Assembly: GCA_030653175.1 (NCBI GenBank)
Contig: JAURZV010000079.1
Span: 62,001-126,000, forward strand
Length of the DNA: 64,000 nt
Source: Methylobacter sp.
GTDB lineage: Bacteria > Pseudomonadota > Gammaproteobacteria > Methylococcales > Methylomonadaceae
Reading direction: 5' to 3'
A program made the position numbers and the translations under genes. Positions 20,140 through 27,868 of this stretch are shown here, piece by piece (within the stretch, counting starts at the first letter, position 1; every line of letters begins with the position of its first letter). The notes below the pieces were generated by a model. It was not told the DNA's origin, ran no database searches, and saw nothing but the letters and a program-made list of their open reading frames with translations.

Positions 20140-21732
20140 TCAATAATACACCCTGAACGATCGCTGTATTTGCTCAAACTCATACAGATAAGGCTTTGCC
20201 ACTTCGTAATTGGCGGCCACTACCAGTAGATCATGGGAAAAAACCGAGGTGTTGTACCAGTTGAAACTGCCTTCTATGACGATGTAGTCGTCGATAATGC
20301 AATATTTGGAATGAATCGGGGAATACGGCACCGGATGATCGTCCTGTCCGTAAACCAGGCCCACCCCAATACCGGCATGCTTTAACCGATCCACTGTCGG
20401 CAGCAACGGGCGGGCCAGTTCTTCCGCCATCGGTCGTTCTACCCCTATACGCCCCTGTCTGGCCAGATGTCCGTTAAGCAGGATATGGACATTGACGCCC
20501 CGGTTCTTGGCATTTATCAGCGCGTTGACCACGCTGTCATGATGATCCCCCAACAAATCGCCAATCAAAAATAATGACACTTTAATCGAATATCTGGCGC
20601 GGTTAATTTCGGCCAATATGGCATGATGGGGGCGGTAGGGCTTGCCGTTAAGCATGGTGTGCCGACCAAAGGTGTAGAGCAGGTTGAAATGGCTCAACGG
20701 GTCGATGCCGTATTTCTGGTTGACGCCGCCCCGCTGACTTTGAAAGATGTTATCCAGCAGTCGGCAAATGCCTTTGGAATGAAAGGTCATCCCCGATTCC
20801 CAATTAGCCCACCAGCGATCGAAGGTGATATTGAATGAACCCAGTATGCTGTCCTCATCATTAAAAATGATAAATTTGGTGTGCATATCCGGCTCCACTT
20901 CGATCAGATGATGCTTGGGACTGCAAAACACGCCGATCAATTCAATTCGGGAACGCTTTAACCGCGCATAGTTTTGGCTGTTGGTCAGGGTCATTTTTCG
21001 CCAATCCACGATGCACTGAACCAAAACCCCTTGATCGCCGGCGCTTAGCAAATGGGTAGTGAAATCATGGTCGTCAATGCAATCCACGCTGACTTTTATG
21101 GTACATAAGCGCTCAGGATTTTCGTGCTTGCAGCGGATAACCTTGTCGATAAGGTCGTGAATATAACGTTTGGGATGATAAGGATGGTACTGCTGTCCCT
21201 TGGTGAATTTGGGCACCAGCTGCAATGCTTCGAAATGATGGTTATACCAATCCACATCGCTCTGCAATTCACCGGCATTCAGCTCATAGGTCCGATAGTT
21301 GTTGGCCGTTGCCCAATCTCCGGTAATTTTTCGGTGCTGCGGCAGGTCTCCCTGAAGTTGATGCCAGTCCATAAAGATATATTCGTTCCGGGAGGCAATG
21401 GAGTGCTCATCCAGATGCACAATAAAAGCGAACTTGACGCAGTTGATCTGGCCGAAGTTGCTGGAAAACGGGTGTATGTAAAAATCCCGCGTACAGCGCT
21501 TGTGGCGATCCCACTGAATGTCATAGGCATCGGTATCGACAATATAGGTTTCGCAGACCGCGTCGCGGTAGACTTTTAGGATAACCTTTACATTAGCCTG
21601 AACGCCGAAAAACACATCAAAATCTATTTTTCCCCAGCGGATATAGAATTTGTCATTAAAGTCGTTCACTCTTTGAAAAGAGCCGCCCAGGTTTCCATGA
21701 GTCGGCGAGGCATAGTGTTCAGCTATCTGCAT
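20140..21732 (-). CDS. Phospholipase D-superfamily protein with two HKD motifs
   Basis: A 530-aa soluble protein without a signal peptide. The C-terminal two thirds hold two PLD motifs: HTKFIIFNDEDSILGSFN (about 284-300), in which the usual Asp after HxK is Asn, and a complete HSKYCIIDDYIVIEGSFN (about 470-490). The N-terminal about 180 residues (GGSFQRVNDFNDKFYIRWG, YIHPFSSNFGQ) are unassigned and may be a beta-sandwich. PLD-family members act on phosphodiesters in lipids or nucleic acids. GGAG precedes the ATG at 21732. It lies downstream of the EEP-CBM gene on the same strand and shares the glycogen-cluster setting. The substrate is unknown. Confidence 0.8.
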   Translation of the reverse strand: MQIAEHYASPTHGNLGGSFQRVNDFNDKFYIRWGKIDFDVFFGVQANVKVILKVYRDAVCETYIVDTDAYDIQWDRHKRCTRDFYIHPFSSNFGQINCVKFAFIVHLDEHSIASRNEYIFMDWHQLQGDLPQHRKITGDWATANNYRTYELNAGELQSDVDWYNHHFEALQLVPKFTKGQQYHPYHPKRYIHDLIDKVIRCKHENPERLCTIKVSVDCIDDHDFTTHLLSAGDQGVLVQCIVDWRKMTLTNSQNYARLKRSRIELIGVFCSPKHHLIEVEPDMHTKFIIFNDEDSILGSFNITFDRWWANWESGMTFHSKGICRLLDNIFQSQRGGVNQKYGIDPLSHFNLLYTFGRHTMLNGKPYRPHHAILAEINRARYSIKVSLFLIGDLLGDHHDSVVNALINAKNRGVNVHILLNGHLARQGRIGVERPMAEELARPLLPTVDRLKHAGIGVGLVYGQDDHPVPYSPIHSKYCIIDDYIVIEGSFNWYNTSVFSHDLLVVAANYEVAKPYLYEFEQIQRSFRVYY

Positions 21733-22131
21733 AAGTTTATCTCCATGATAAAGGTGAAGCCTTGTACCTTACAATTTTGTCTCGTTCCCACGCGCTACGC
21801 TCGTCGTTATACGCAAGTATTTCCAAGCACGTCATTCCGGATTGCCGGAATCCAGAGCACAGGGATGTGAAACTTCGCGTTGCTCAAGTATCTGTAGAGC
21901 CGCCAAGTTACCGTCCATGCAGGTATGACGACTCTTGGGCAGCGTTGTGTATACAGATGAGCGCTACGTGGGAACGCATTAGTGGGCGCGCTGCGTCCTG
22001 AGTTTGAAAGGTATTATATACAATCGCTGTTCGCGGCGTAGCGCGCCTTGAACAGCGATTGCAGGAGTGCAGGCTTCGCCTGCTGTGCAAGCAAAGCTTG
22101 CACTCCTGCCTTTCGCCTTGCATCTTTCACC
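21733..22131. repeat. Composite repeat region between the PLD and EEP genes
   Basis: No gene. It contains CTCGTTCCCACGCGCT near 21780, CATTCCGGATTGCCGGAATCC near 21830-21850, CAATCGCTGTTCGCGGCG...AACAGCGATTG arms near 22021-22062, and GCAGGCTTCGCCTGC followed by GCAAGCAAAGCTTGC near 22069-22100. Each of these families has other copies in the window (8562, 26420-26505, 52806-52855). The length and hairpins may uncouple transcription of the two flanking genes. Confidence 0.65.
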
Positions 22132-23640
22132 TTAAACCTTTGGCTCAAAAGTCATAAAATAACCGCAATGATCGGAAACCCTTCCATAATCCCGCTCGGT
22201 AAACAAAACCGTCGCTGACGTGACCTGCAGCTCGCTGGTTTTATTCAAGAAAATATAATCGATACGATAATCATCGCTCAGATAATCTTGCCAGTAAGGA
22301 TCGTTAACTCTGAAGATTTTTTCAAACACGCCCTGCGAATTAGCCGCTAAATACTGGTCGTCATATTGGTGTCCATTGACCACCAGATGATACCCCATTG
22401 ATCCGGCGGCAATATTAAAATCGCCGCACAACAGGGTGGCGTTGACATGCGACGACTGTTTAGCTTCGGCCCACTCGCACAATCGTTGGAATTGCCCAGC
22501 GAATCCGTCTTCCCACCAGCTTAAATGTGCCGAAAAAACATTAACCCGCCCCATATAAGGCACTTTGATTTGAGCCATGACCACTTTTCGGGAGTGAATA
22601 CTGTGGACATCATTGCTGGCCGACACATACTTGGCGTCCTGTTTAATCAGCGGATATTTGCTTAAAATGGCCACGCCTTCGCGATACTTGTCAAAACCCA
22701 GATGCGACCAGTCGGTGTGGATATGATAGGGCGTAGCGAGGCGATCATTAATTATTTTGGCGGAATTGGACTCCCAGTCCCCTGCCCCGTCATTCCAAAG
22801 TTCTGCCACTTCCTGAAGACAAACAACGTCAACATTCAGTTCGTTAATCGCCTTGGCTATTTGGGAGAACTTATAATCCTGCTCATCTTCCTGATAACAA
22901 TGCAGATTAAGAATCAAAACTTTTAGCGGCTCGCGGCTAAGCGAGTAATTTTTGCCGTAGTTATTGTCCCAAAAAATCTGACCGTTGCGTTCGACGGAGA
23001 TGCTGTATTGCAAGCGGAACGCCTGACCGATCCTAAGCCAGCCTTTCCAGATTGCAACGCCGTACTGATTGGGGTTTCTGGCATTGCTGAGCGCCACTTT
23101 GTCCCAGTAGTTTCTTTTGAAATGGCAAGAGGTTTTATGAGTATGCCGCCAGTTATCCGTCGTCCAGTGTACCGTCACCTTGTCGGCATCGTTAAACTTG
23201 TCCACTGCTACCGTGATCGGAACGTTTTTTTGTCCGTCATCCAGCTTGTTTGCAAAGTCGATGTTCAAAACAGGGACATCGCAAGCCAACTTGATGCCTG
23301 AATCGGCCTGACTGGAATAATTTAAGCCCTGATTGTTATCCCAGTACTCGGCAGTAGAAGTCTGGCAGCACAATCCGAACCGGATATTGCCGGGTAACGA
23401 TTTATCCGGGGTGAGCTGAAAATGTATCCGGGCCTGCCAGTACTCCTTATCGTGTTCCAACTTGCTGTGATAGCTTGCAGGCAGGGTTTTCCATACGCCG
23501 TCTTCACCCGACCAAACCACATCAATCCGTTTGTCGTAACTGACGCTTTCCACCTGCATAAAAAAACTCAGCGTTTGCTGAGCGCCCGCTTTTTTTCGGG
23601 TAATCACATTTTCAACATACAGCAGTTGGATTTTGTTCAT
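22132..23640 (-). CDS. EEP-family phosphoesterase with two N-terminal CBM21-like modules
   Basis: A 502-aa protein without a signal peptide. Two similar beta-sandwich repeats come first (about 15-120 and 125-230), each ending in the starch/glycogen-binding signature EYWDNNQGLNYS or FWDNNYGKNYS, as in CBM21-type modules. The C-terminal 265 residues are an endonuclease/exonuclease/phosphatase domain with VCLQEV (metal Glu), FSAHLSWW (His), LCGDFNIAAG, YRIDYIFL and VSDHCGYF, so the catalytic set is complete. The EEP fold covers nucleases, sphingomyelinases and sugar- or inositol-phosphate phosphatases. The CBMs suggest it is tethered to glycogen and may remove phosphoesters there. GGAGA precedes the ATG at 23640. 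Confidence 0.8.
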   Translation of the reverse strand: MNKIQLLYVENVITRKKAGAQQTLSFFMQVESVSYDKRIDVVWSGEDGVWKTLPASYHSKLEHDKEYWQARIHFQLTPDKSLPGNIRFGLCCQTSTAEYWDNNQGLNYSSQADSGIKLACDVPVLNIDFANKLDDGQKNVPITVAVDKFNDADKVTVHWTTDNWRHTHKTSCHFKRNYWDKVALSNARNPNQYGVAIWKGWLRIGQAFRLQYSISVERNGQIFWDNNYGKNYSLSREPLKVLILNLHCYQEDEQDYKFSQIAKAINELNVDVVCLQEVAELWNDGAGDWESNSAKIINDRLATPYHIHTDWSHLGFDKYREGVAILSKYPLIKQDAKYVSASNDVHSIHSRKVVMAQIKVPYMGRVNVFSAHLSWWEDGFAGQFQRLCEWAEAKQSSHVNATLLCGDFNIAAGSMGYHLVVNGHQYDDQYLAANSQGVFEKIFRVNDPYWQDYLSDDYRIDYIFLNKTSELQVTSATVLFTERDYGRVSDHCGYFMTFEPKV

Positions 23641-23701
23641 CCGTTGTCTCCGTGATTGCTACTCTGAAATACAGGTCAGAAGGAACGATAGCAGATTCGC
23701 C

Positions 23702-23898
23702 GGTTCCCAAGCTCCAGCTTGGAAACCAGGATGTAGGCCGGAATAAGCCCGCCGGGCGACAGCAAGGGTGGGCGTTTCCGGCACTCCTGAGCCTCGGGGG
23801 GATGCCGGAAATGCCTGTCCTGCGCTTTAATGCGCGGACAGGCTTATTCCGGCCTACTTCGCGATGTGTATAACGATGAGAGCTGAAGCTTGGGAACC
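23702..23898. repeat. Nested inverted-repeat element
   Basis: The outer arms GGTTCCCAAGCT (23702-23713) and AGCTTGGGAACC (23887-23898) enclose inner arms TAGGCCGGAATAAGCC (23734-23749) and GGCTTATTCCGGCCTA (23841-23856), both pairs perfect. The left outer arm also forms its own hairpin, CCAAGCT-CC-AGCTTGG. It looks like one palindromic element inserted in another, upstream of the EEP gene and downstream of the GH57 branching enzyme. Confidence 0.8.
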
Positions 23899-23903
23899 AG
23901 TAT

Positions 23904-25532
23904 CTACCCAAGATTATAATCCCGAAAATCAATGTCCGGGAAAATGTTATCCATGATTTCCAAAGCGGTCAGGTAACGCTCATTGATCCTGTTCTTGCGA
24001 ATACTATCGTGTAAATAGTTAAATCGGGCCAGATGATCGGTAATGCGCTTGTTCGCATAATCGACAGTTGTCCCCGATTTCAGGATAAACGGCCAATCGG
24101 AGGCTTGTGCAAGCAAAACCGATCTGGCAGCCTGATTCAAAGCTCGCGTCTGTAACGGAGTAAGCGTTAATCCCCGAACATCCCGCGCCAGTTTCTCCAT
24201 CTCCTGCTCGGCCTTGTGGAGCAGTGGGTAAATCCAGTCATTTGATTCATTTATCCAGTAACCGGAATAACCTTGATCGCCCCAGGTTGATGCGGCGGGC
24301 GTAGCGATCTGAGCCGGCGGCTGCTGTTTTAAATAATCGCCGCAACTGATCAGCTGAACGTCATTGGCGTTTTCGCTTGCCAGCCTCAGTACACATTCCA
24401 GCCAGTGAGTTCCTTCAAACCACCAATGACCGAACAATTCGGCATCGTAAGGCGCTACGATGATCGGCGGTCTGTCCATGGTAGCGCTAAGCCGGTCAAT
24501 TTGATGCTGCCGTTTATCGATAAAATCCTGGGCATGTTCATACGCTTTTGCCAATGCTTTCCTCGGATTATAAATGTCCTTGGGCAGATTCTCGCCGGTC
24601 ACGCGATGATACTTTATCCCGGTATTGATACGGGTTTTCCCGTCGAGAATATAGGGGGCGATATAATCCGGGTCCAGCTCAAAACCGATGTCGCTATAGT
24701 ATTCGCGGTAGTCGAAATCCCCCGGATAGCCTTCCTTTGCGCTCCAGACCTGCTGTGACGACTCGGGATCGCGCGCAAACGCTGCGACACCGTTGCCGCA
24801 AGCGATCGGCGCATAAACGCCATGACGAGGCTGCTGACTTGCGTCCGTAACGCCGTGGGTATCGACAAAAAAATACTCAATCCCGGCATCGGCCAACACT
24901 GTCTCCAGACCGGGATAATAGCCGCATTCAGGCAGCCAAAAACCGGTCGGAGCAGGGCCGAAGTTGGCTTTAAACGCTGCGATACCCGTATTGACCTGAT
25001 TGCGGACTGCGGTTTCGCTGACATTGAGCAACGGCAAAAAACCGTGGGTCGCGGCAGTCGTTATCAATTCAAGTTTGCCGGTGGCCTGGTGCTTTTTAAA
25101 AGCTCCCAATAAATCGCCTTGGTAACGTTCTTGATAAATGTTTAACGCGTTCAGGAAAAAACGGCGATAGAGTCGCGCTAATTTTTGATACTGGGGCTGC
25201 TTGCGGGTTCTGATGATTTCCTTTTCAGCCAATTCCAGCCGACTATGCAGATGTTTCAGATAACGCGTTTGTAGCAAGTCGTCGCGCAACATTGCCATCA
25301 GCGTCGGCGACAATGACAGCGTTAGCCGGTAGTCCACGTTATCGGAGTGTAACCTGTCAAGTACGCCGATCAGCGGCAGATAACATTCGGTCATGGCTTC
25401 AAACAGCCAATTCTCTTCAAAAAAACTGTCATATTCAGGGTGCCGCACATAGGGAAGATGTGCGTGGAGAATAATACTCAGGAATCCTTGCCGGCAGGAA
25501 GCGTGATCAGAACGAGGTAAGCTTTTTGTCAT
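23904..25532 (-). CDS. GH57 1,4-alpha-glucan branching enzyme (DUF1957 type)
   Basis: About 542 aa. The N-terminal GH57 motif is ILHAHLPYVRHPEYDSF, then TTAATHGFLPLL, GFWLPECGYYPG (candidate nucleophile Glu) and VAPYDAELFGHWWFEG (candidate acid/base Asp). The DUF1957-like helical C-terminus ends near NIFPDIDF. This is the pattern of the Thermococcus-type branching enzymes, non-homologous to GlgB. The frame is open to 25580, but the ATG at 25532 lies 5 nt beyond the DUF4912 stop and is the probable start. It forms an operon with the DUF4912 gene, a common pairing. Confidence 0.88.
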   Translation of the reverse strand: MTKSLPRSDHASCRQGFLSIILHAHLPYVRHPEYDSFFEENWLFEAMTECYLPLIGVLDRLHSDNVDYRLTLSLSPTLMAMLRDDLLQTRYLKHLHSRLELAEKEIIRTRKQPQYQKLARLYRRFFLNALNIYQERYQGDLLGAFKKHQATGKLELITTAATHGFLPLLNVSETAVRNQVNTGIAAFKANFGPAPTGFWLPECGYYPGLETVLADAGIEYFFVDTHGVTDASQQPRHGVYAPIACGNGVAAFARDPESSQQVWSAKEGYPGDFDYREYYSDIGFELDPDYIAPYILDGKTRINTGIKYHRVTGENLPKDIYNPRKALAKAYEHAQDFIDKRQHQIDRLSATMDRPPIIVAPYDAELFGHWWFEGTHWLECVLRLASENANDVQLISCGDYLKQQPPAQIATPAASTWGDQGYSGYWINESNDWIYPLLHKAEQEMEKLARDVRGLTLTPLQTRALNQAARSVLLAQASDWPFILKSGTTVDYANKRITDHLARFNYLHDSIRKNRINERYLTALEIMDNIFPDIDFRDYNLG

Positions 25533-25537
25533 CACGC

Positions 25538-26155
25538 TTATTTGCTGATTCCTTGACCTGAGGCGTTTTTGCTCAGGCAATAGGTGGAGTTCTCATGGTC
25601 TTGACGCCACGCCGTCCCTCCATGAGGGGCGTGAATAATGTTCGAGTGCGCAAAAGCGATAAAACTATCATCTGCACAACATTTGCCAATGGCGGCTGAA
25701 TAAGCCGTTTCATTAACCGGGCTGGGCAAGGACACTTGTTGTTGGGTCTTGGGGCTATCAATGGCAACGTCGAACCATGATGCTGTTTCGATAGCCTCTC
25801 TCTCTTCGTCGGGTTGCGAATAAATCCTTAAAGTGAGTTGATCCTTGCGTTCGTTATCAGACGTAGAGATTTCCCGGTTTTCTCCAAGATTCCAATAGGC
25901 GTAAAGGTGTCCGGGATCAACGGGCAAAAGAACCACTTCGGGGATATTGTAAGACGCTTTGGGTGCAAAATCCCGGCCGATTTCCTCGCCTATATCCAAC
26001 AATTCCTTTGGCGAAAGCCTGATTTTTTCAACAAGCTCCGGCATCCAACTTGAAAAACATGGCGTAAAATTTCGACTGATTTCCTGACTTATTTCAAGCA
26101 TTTCTTTCGCCGATAGATTGATTTTGGAATTGTATCCTGAATGCAAAAACGTCAT
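25538..26155 (-). CDS. DUF4912 domain protein
   Basis: About 205 aa. Two similar N-terminal helical repeats (LSAKEMLEISQEISRNFTP and LSPKELLDIGEEIGRDFAP) precede the DUF4912 core, VVLLPVDPGHLYAYWNLGE, and further beta-strand segments ending in AHSNIIHAPHGG. DUF4912 proteins are often encoded beside GH57/DUF1957 branching enzymes; their role is unknown, though an accessory carbohydrate-binding or regulatory function is plausible. The ATG at 26155 is preferred over the GTG immediately before it. Confidence 0.8.
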   Translation of the reverse strand: MTFLHSGYNSKINLSAKEMLEISQEISRNFTPCFSSWMPELVEKIRLSPKELLDIGEEIGRDFAPKASYNIPEVVLLPVDPGHLYAYWNLGENREISTSDNERKDQLTLRIYSQPDEEREAIETASWFDVAIDSPKTQQQVSLPSPVNETAYSAAIGKCCADDSFIAFAHSNIIHAPHGGTAWRQDHENSTYCLSKNASGQGISK

Positions 26156-26158
26156 CAC

Positions 26159-26663
26159 CAGCCTTAAACGTTACGATTACCTTATCTAAAATTCTTCCCT
26201 ACACCTAACTCCACTTTTTTCTTGGGTTATACCTTGAAAAGCAAGCCCATCCAAGTATACGTAGTAAATTCCGCAGGGTCTAGTACTGTATGCCAGCAAT
26301 TCTCATTATGACAATATCAATAAAATCAAAATGATAAAATACATACAGCGTTTTCAAATTCAGTTAATTACTAAAATAACCACTATGCCTATTGAAACTA
26401 TGGTGTGACGGGAGTGCAAGCTTTGCCTACATGGATGTGGGTAAGGGGCGAGAGCAGGAGCGGAAGCTTTGCTTGCCAGTGCAGGCGAAGCCTGCACTCC
26501 AGCGACAATGTTGTTTTATTGCTTTAATGGTGACATAGTCTTTTAATAGTTACTAATCAAAATTGAAACCGCTGTAGTTTTGAGATTCCGTCTTTTTTTT
26601 CCGCGGGCATCGCCGATGGAACTGAAAAAACAAGATTGGAACAAGTTTATGACTGGCTTTTAA
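26159..26663. other. Intergenic region between DUF4912 and the BREX relic
   Basis: No intact gene. AT-rich at 26160-26400, where DUF4912 promoter elements would lie. At 26410-26505 it carries a copy of the GGAGTGCAAGCTTTGC / GCAGGCGAAGCCTGCACTCC repeat family. The 26570-26660 part may be further decayed BREX sequence, but I cannot assign it. Confidence 0.5.
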
Positions 26664-27101
26664 CTCTCAAAAATACAAAAATCCGGGTCACAAGCCAATT
26701 GCATAAGTGCCTGGGGAAAGATTGAGGAACGACTCAATCAAATTTTACCAAAAATAAGTTCCAATGAATTCCTTAATAGTAAAGGTCTCGGTAACGAAAT
26801 CGGCTTCTGGATTTTTGATTCCCCCCCCAGCGGTGGGAAATGGAGAGGGAGAGACACCTGCTTGCCAAAGGCGCATACCCCCGCAGGCATTAAAGAGCCT
26901 ATTCCTGGCAAGCAAGATACCTCCAACACAGATACTCCGAAACCAACTGCACTGCAAAAACTCGTTAAAGTGATTCGTGCCGAAGCACTCAACACCAAAA
27001 CCTATCTGGAAACGGAGGACGAAGTCGACGCCTACCTCGCCAAACTTGGAAAAGAATTATTATTAGCCCTGCATGAAGGTAAAAAAGCCAGAATTCAATA
27101 A
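26664..27101 (+). pseudogene. Fused brxB'-'brxC relic of a BREX locus
   Basis: One open frame without a normal start codon. Its first part (IEERLNQILPKISSNEFLN, SKGLGNEIGFWIFD) resembles the N-terminus of BrxB/DUF1788 proteins. After about 25 unrelated residues (around 26822-26860, a C-run and low-complexity stretch), the second part (KTYLETEDEVDAYLAKLGKE, LLLALHEGKKARIQ) resembles the C-terminal tail of the BREX ATPase BrxC. The intervening remainder of brxB and nearly all of brxC are missing. The assignment is from memory of these families and is strengthened by the pglX relic downstream in the canonical brxB-brxC-pglX order. Confidence 0.6.
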
Positions 27102-27185
27102 ATCCACTCATTATCTCTAAATAATTGCTCTTTCCCCTCTAATAATTAATAATTTGTTGAAGTTTTCAACAATCCAGGAGATGCC

Positions 27186-27419
27186 ATGGCTACCGTGAAT
27201 TTTAGCGTACCAGACGATGTTAAAGATGCCTTTAATGCTGCTTACCAAGGACAAAATAAGAGTGCAGTCATTACCGAACTGATGCGTGAGGCAGTTGAGC
27301 GTGCGCAGCGTAAACAACGCAGTCATGATGCGATTGCGAGAATAGTGGAACGCCGGAAACACGCTCCGGCAATCAGCGATGAAGAACTTCATGCAGCGCG
27401 GGAAGAAGGCCGCCCATGA
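27186..27419 (+). CDS. Ribbon-helix-helix VapB-like antitoxin
   Basis: A 77-aa protein. The N-terminal ATVNFSVPDDVKDAFNAAY with a following amphipathic helix is a ribbon-helix-helix DNA-binding pattern, and the charged C-terminus (ISDEELHAAREEGRP) would wrap the toxin. The ATG at 27186 follows AGGAG about 6 nt upstream. It overlaps the PIN toxin gene by 4 nt (ATGA). The pair lies between the brxC and pglX relics and, unlike them, is intact. Confidence 0.85.
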   Translation: MATVNFSVPDDVKDAFNAAYQGQNKSAVITELMREAVERAQRKQRSHDAIARIVERRKHAPAISDEELHAAREEGRP

Positions 27420-27844
27420 TTTTGGTGGTCGACGCCGGTGTCGCACTCAAATGGTTCTTCCAGAGCAGGGACAATGAACCGGACTGCGACCTGGCATTAG
27501 CCATTCTGTCCGGTGTCGATGATGAGCGCATCCGACTGCTGCAACCGCCGCATTTTATTGCGGAAGTGACTGCGGTACTTGCCCGTGAAAAGCCAGAGGA
27601 AGCACAGAATGACTTGCTTGATTTATTAAGCATCGAAAGCCGTTGCTCCGATGGGCCTGAGATTTATACCTTAGCCATGGATCTTGCCATTCGTTGTCAG
27701 CATCATTTGTTCGACACCTTATATCATGCAGTGGCCTTGAACACCCATGGCGCTAAACTGGTTACCGCTGACCGCCGTTATTACGATAAAGCTTTTGGTT
27801 TTGGCCAGATTGTTTTGTTGACCGACCTCAAGCTCGCGCTTTGA
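27416..27844 (+). CDS. PIN-domain toxin (VapC-like ribonuclease)
   Basis: A 142-aa PIN domain. Acidic active-site residues are visible in VVDAGVALKW (Asp6), PHFIAEVTAVL (Glu), HLFDTLYHAVAL (Asp) and LVTADRRYY (Asp), so the metal-binding quartet is intact. VapC toxins cleave tRNA or rRNA when freed from their antitoxin. Start ATG overlaps the antitoxin stop. It probably persists by addiction while the flanking BREX genes decay. Confidence 0.88.
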   Translation: MILVVDAGVALKWFFQSRDNEPDCDLALAILSGVDDERIRLLQPPHFIAEVTAVLAREKPEEAQNDLLDLLSIESRCSDGPEIYTLAMDLAIRCQHHLFDTLYHAVALNTHGAKLVTADRRYYDKAFGFGQIVLLTDLKLAL

Positions 27845-27868
27845 GACTCTTCACATGGATTACTGTGC

